A DNA stretch of 64,000 bases from Mortierella alpina (lineage: Eukaryota > Mortierellomycota > Mortierellomycetes > Mortierellales > Mortierellaceae). The translations under genes were made by a program, and so were the position numbers. Of this stretch, positions 61,274 through 64,000 are shown in pieces (the stretch's first letter is position 1; every line of letters starts with the position of its first letter). The stretch spans positions 3,534,001 to 3,598,000 of the forward strand of contig JANATF010000001.1 of the NCBI GenBank assembly GCA_029449245.1, in the 5' to 3' direction. The notes below the pieces were generated by a model, which ran no database searches, was not told where the DNA came from, and saw only the letters and a program-made list of their open reading frames with translations.

Positions 61274-61581
61274 CTTGCCTGACTTGCTCAGCACCACATT
61301 CTGCCCACTCCATTAAAGATAGTGCTATCATGTAATAAAGTCGCTAGAAAAATAGAAAGAGCTGTCAAAGCCCGAAAACAGGCGCGAGCAATAGACATGA
61401 TGTTCTGCTGTATATTCTGAGGAGGGAGAGTGATTACTAAGAATGTTTTGAGTGGTGAGGATGGGCTGTCAATCATGGAGAGAGTCATATATGTGTTTAG
61501 TAAAGGAAGGCTTTCTGTTTCTGATGTATCCGATTCTTTATGTTGCCAATCCTCAAGGGGGTTTGCCTGTTGGTCCCAGTT
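61274..61581. other. Short region between convergent genes
   Basis: No gene seen. It holds the 3' ends of the M20 peptidase (plus) and the vezatin-like gene (minus). Confidence 0.6.
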
Positions 61582-63841
61582 CTAGTCCTGCTGCTGCTGG
61601 TCCTCGTCATCCTCGGCCTCTCCCACACCTGTAATCTCGACATATGACTGTTCTTCCTCTACTGTGGTGGCGCTGGAGAATATGTCCAGATCCTGAGAAT
61701 AGGTCGGTTCATTCAAAGAGATAGGAGAGATATGCTCAATCGGCAACTCCTCGCTCAGCATGCGGGGCTCTGCAAACGAAGGAGTCCGATAGAGTCCAGT
61801 GGGTATATAGGGCAGACTGACAGAGCTTGCCAAATGCGTTGATCCGTTATGGTGGTGGTGTTGCTGTTGCTGGGCCTTCTCGTCGTCATCATCATTCTCT
61901 CGGAGGTGTCGCCTCCTTCCCAGAACGTCCTTGAGCTCGTGTACCATCTTTGAAGAGTCGAATATCCGCTCCTTCTTGCTTTCCTCCTCTGCTCGCAGCT
62001 TCTTTTGATGCTGTATCCGTTCTGCTCGGGTCATCTTGGGACCCGTTCGAGCTGTCAAGTTATCGTCCGCCATGCTGATCGATTCAGTCGATGCCTCCCA
62101 GGTCTCTTCGCGCGTCGCTGCCAAATCCATTAACCGCTGCTGATCCTCCATTTGTTCCAGTGCGTCTACAATGGGTCCCAAATCTTGATCGCCTTGCTCC
62201 TGGTGATCAACATCATAGTCCAGTTCGTCGTTTTCATCCAAGAGAGTAGAACCGTGGCCAAAAGTGGACGACCTTGCGGTCAAGGGCTCAAAGACCTGAA
62301 CAAGTGCCGTTTTTCCAAATTGCCATTCAGTTGCCATCATGCTAATATCCTGACTGATCGAATCAAATTGTAGTTCCAACAACCGTCGCTTTTCCGTGTT
62401 CGAAGGTTCTGGTGAAGTATATAGGTGACATTCATTCCCTGGTTAAAATCTCGCTCGCGTTTTTGGGAAAATATATCAGTATGAAACGCGCTAACACCGA
62501 CCAATAATGCGCTTACCTAGTCGGATGGCTTCCTTGATATCCTCATTGCAAATAAACAGTTTTGCCTGCACACCACGGACATGCTGTTCCATGAGTGCAA
62601 GTCGTTGGACAAAGGGTTGCAATTGTGTATCCTCCAATGCACTGCCACTGCTGTTGCTCTGGGTATCGATCCTGGGAAGGGTATCTATTTCAGAGTCAGT
62701 TGCAACCAACAAAAGCCAGGTTAGAGAGGAGGAGGAGGGGGAGAAGTTCCCGAGCCTAAGAGAGTAGCACCTTACATAGTTCGGCATCCAGCACTTTGCT
62801 CAGTTCATCCACAACAGACTCAATTCCAGCGACGCCCTCTTGCAAGACATCCCGCACGACAGCCCAGTTCTGATCATAATCTCTGAGTGCGTTCAATCCA
62901 TGACGTCCTTTACGGCTCCTGCGGCGGATCGACAAGAGCTCGCAAAGAAACTCTCGGCGATGACCATGCATCCGTTGAAAGTTCTTCCGCAGTCGCTCCA
63001 GCGATGTCATTTCCGGGGCGTTGGTCAAAGTCGGGGACTCGTTATCCATGTGCGAGTATGTGCTGGAGCGAGGGGAAACAGATACAGTGAACGAGCCAGA
63101 ATCCGATTCCTCACCCTCGGAGGCAGACCAGGAGGTGTGATGGCGTCGAATGGTTGATCTTCTTCCTGAGGCTGTGGACGGACGTGTGTGATGCTCAGTG
63201 TGCGTTGGGTTCGGATGACTGGGGTCATGATAGCTACTGGGCCTGCTGTTGCGGCAGGATCCCCCTGTCAAGGTGTGGCTACGGCGTTTTGAAGTCGAGC
63301 TTTGTCGAACATGCTGAGTTTGCGATGAAGGCCATGGCGGCGAGTGGGTTTCAGAGGTCGGTGAGGTCGTCAGGGTCGGGAGATCGTTGTCGTGAGCAGC
63401 AAAGAGGGCGCCTGGGGCAGTAGTAGAGGCAGGGGCGGTGTTTCCGTATAGTCCCGGCGGCGAGCTGGGGCGAGAGGACGGCGTGATGTGGTACATGTCG
63501 AGAAGGGTGCTGAGCCGTTTGAGGTCGATGTGCGACTGCAGGGTTTCGGTGGACTTTTGGAACAGGGCGCCACTCTTGACGAGGGCAGCGACGAGCCGAG
63601 CGCGTACCATGTTGCAACGACGCGTCTTGGAGGCCTGCTCGATCCGGGAGATGGGGGCGAGAGGAGTGGAGAGTCGGTAGCCTCTTGAGACGAGCTCGAT
63701 TTCCTGGATGACCATAATGGCGCGGTTGACCTTGGCATCGAGCGCCTGGCATTGGTTGACGAGCAGCTGCAGCGATCGGAGTGCCTGGTTTTGGGTAGCC
63801 TGGATGTTTCGCCGTTGCTGGACAGGGAGATCGAGAGACAT
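61582..63841 (-). CDS. Vezatin/Inp2-like protein with myosin-binding domain (5' end incomplete)
   Basis: Three exons of one frame close in phase: up to 63841-62776, 62684-62517 and 62438-61582. The segment following QQRRNIQATQNQALRSL, with VNRAIMVIQEIELVSRGYRL and STPLAPISRIE, is the signature of the myosin-binding vezatin/Inp2 family. In yeast Inp2 is the peroxisomal receptor for the class V myosin Myo2. After this domain come a Ser/Pro/His-rich linker and helical regions ending in an acidic Gln-rich tail. An ATG lies at 63839-63841 in frame (696 aa), but its context is poor and the expected N-terminal membrane hairpin is missing. A good acceptor (CCTGTCCAG) ends at 63818, so the first exons probably lie upstream, across the right edge. 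Confidence 0.75.
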
Positions 63842-64000
63842 AAAAGGCAATCAGCATTCGCGCTTGCGGCAAGTTTTTTTTAAGTCTCGCTTGTGCTCTC
63901 TCAAGAGCAATGAGACGATAATGTGATCGGGATAACAATAGCATAGTACAGGCTCCCTCCCCTCTGCTGGGCCATGCTCAATGGCCATGCCCATGCCCAC

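Noticed and set aside
63351-63944. A 197-codon minus frame crossing the right edge
   Set aside because: It is a shifted frame of the vezatin-like exon. Its 5' part might include real upstream exon sequence, but this cannot be shown here.

Overview
The window is nuclear DNA of a filamentous-type fungus. The genes are split by many short introns (mostly 64-170 nt, GTRNGT...YAG), lie close together on both strands, and use AATAAA-like 3' signals. Several families are fungal: URC4/DUF1688, the KCH potassium transporter, Uls1-like translocase, and a vezatin/Inp2-type myosin-binding protein. No operons, phage, IS elements, CRISPR arrays or rRNA/tRNA genes were seen. Moderate GC, long Ser/Pro/Gln-rich proteins and a plant-like His-rich UreG suggest an early-diverging fungus (Mucoromycota, perhaps Mortierella-like). 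That placement is an impression, not a proof.

Layout, left to right. (1) 1-11 kb: 5' end of a Rab32/38-like GTPase, an unrecognised two-membrane-segment protein, a SERHL-type alpha/beta hydrolase with a 9-nt microexon, a divergently transcribed aminopeptidase P, and a 1182-residue Ser/Pro-rich protein in one exon. (2) 11.3-14.3 kb: gene-poor, with a hexanucleotide repeat. (3) 14.3-25.5 kb: a SWI2/SNF2-RING translocase (Uls1/Rad5 group, SUMO-interaction-like motifs), the Cdc48 cofactor Doa1/Ufd3, and SEC23 divergent from Doa1. (4) 25.6-32.7 kb: urease accessory GTPase UreG and the full single-chain urease, divergent. (5) 32.7-39.2 kb: a long non-coding stretch, an unusual C2H2 factor with a pyrimidine-rich leader, and mitochondrial ribosomal protein uL14m. 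(6) 39.6-48.7 kb: URC4 (uracil catabolism), delta-1-pyrroline-5-carboxylate dehydrogenase and pyruvate dehydrogenase E1-beta. (7) 49-56 kb: a mitochondrial-looking aldo/keto reductase, the cis-prenyltransferase subunit Nus1 and a KCH transporter with a Q/N-rich tail. (8) 56.6-64 kb: Suv3 RNA helicase, a divergent M20 (ArgE-like) peptidase, and most of a vezatin/Inp2-like protein running to the right edge.

Exon coordinates were built by hand by joining reading frames at GT...AG sites; in every multi-exon gene reported the phases close exactly. The most suggestive theme is nitrogen salvage. URC4 acts in a route known to release urea from uracil, urease degrades urea, UreG loads its nickel, and P5C dehydrogenase finishes proline degradation. 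All four lie within about 20 kb. Whether this is selected clustering or chance cannot be decided from one genome. Many of the other products are mitochondrial (uL14m, PDH E1-beta, Suv3, P5CDH, probably the aldo/keto reductase, the hydrolase and one aminopeptidase P isoform).
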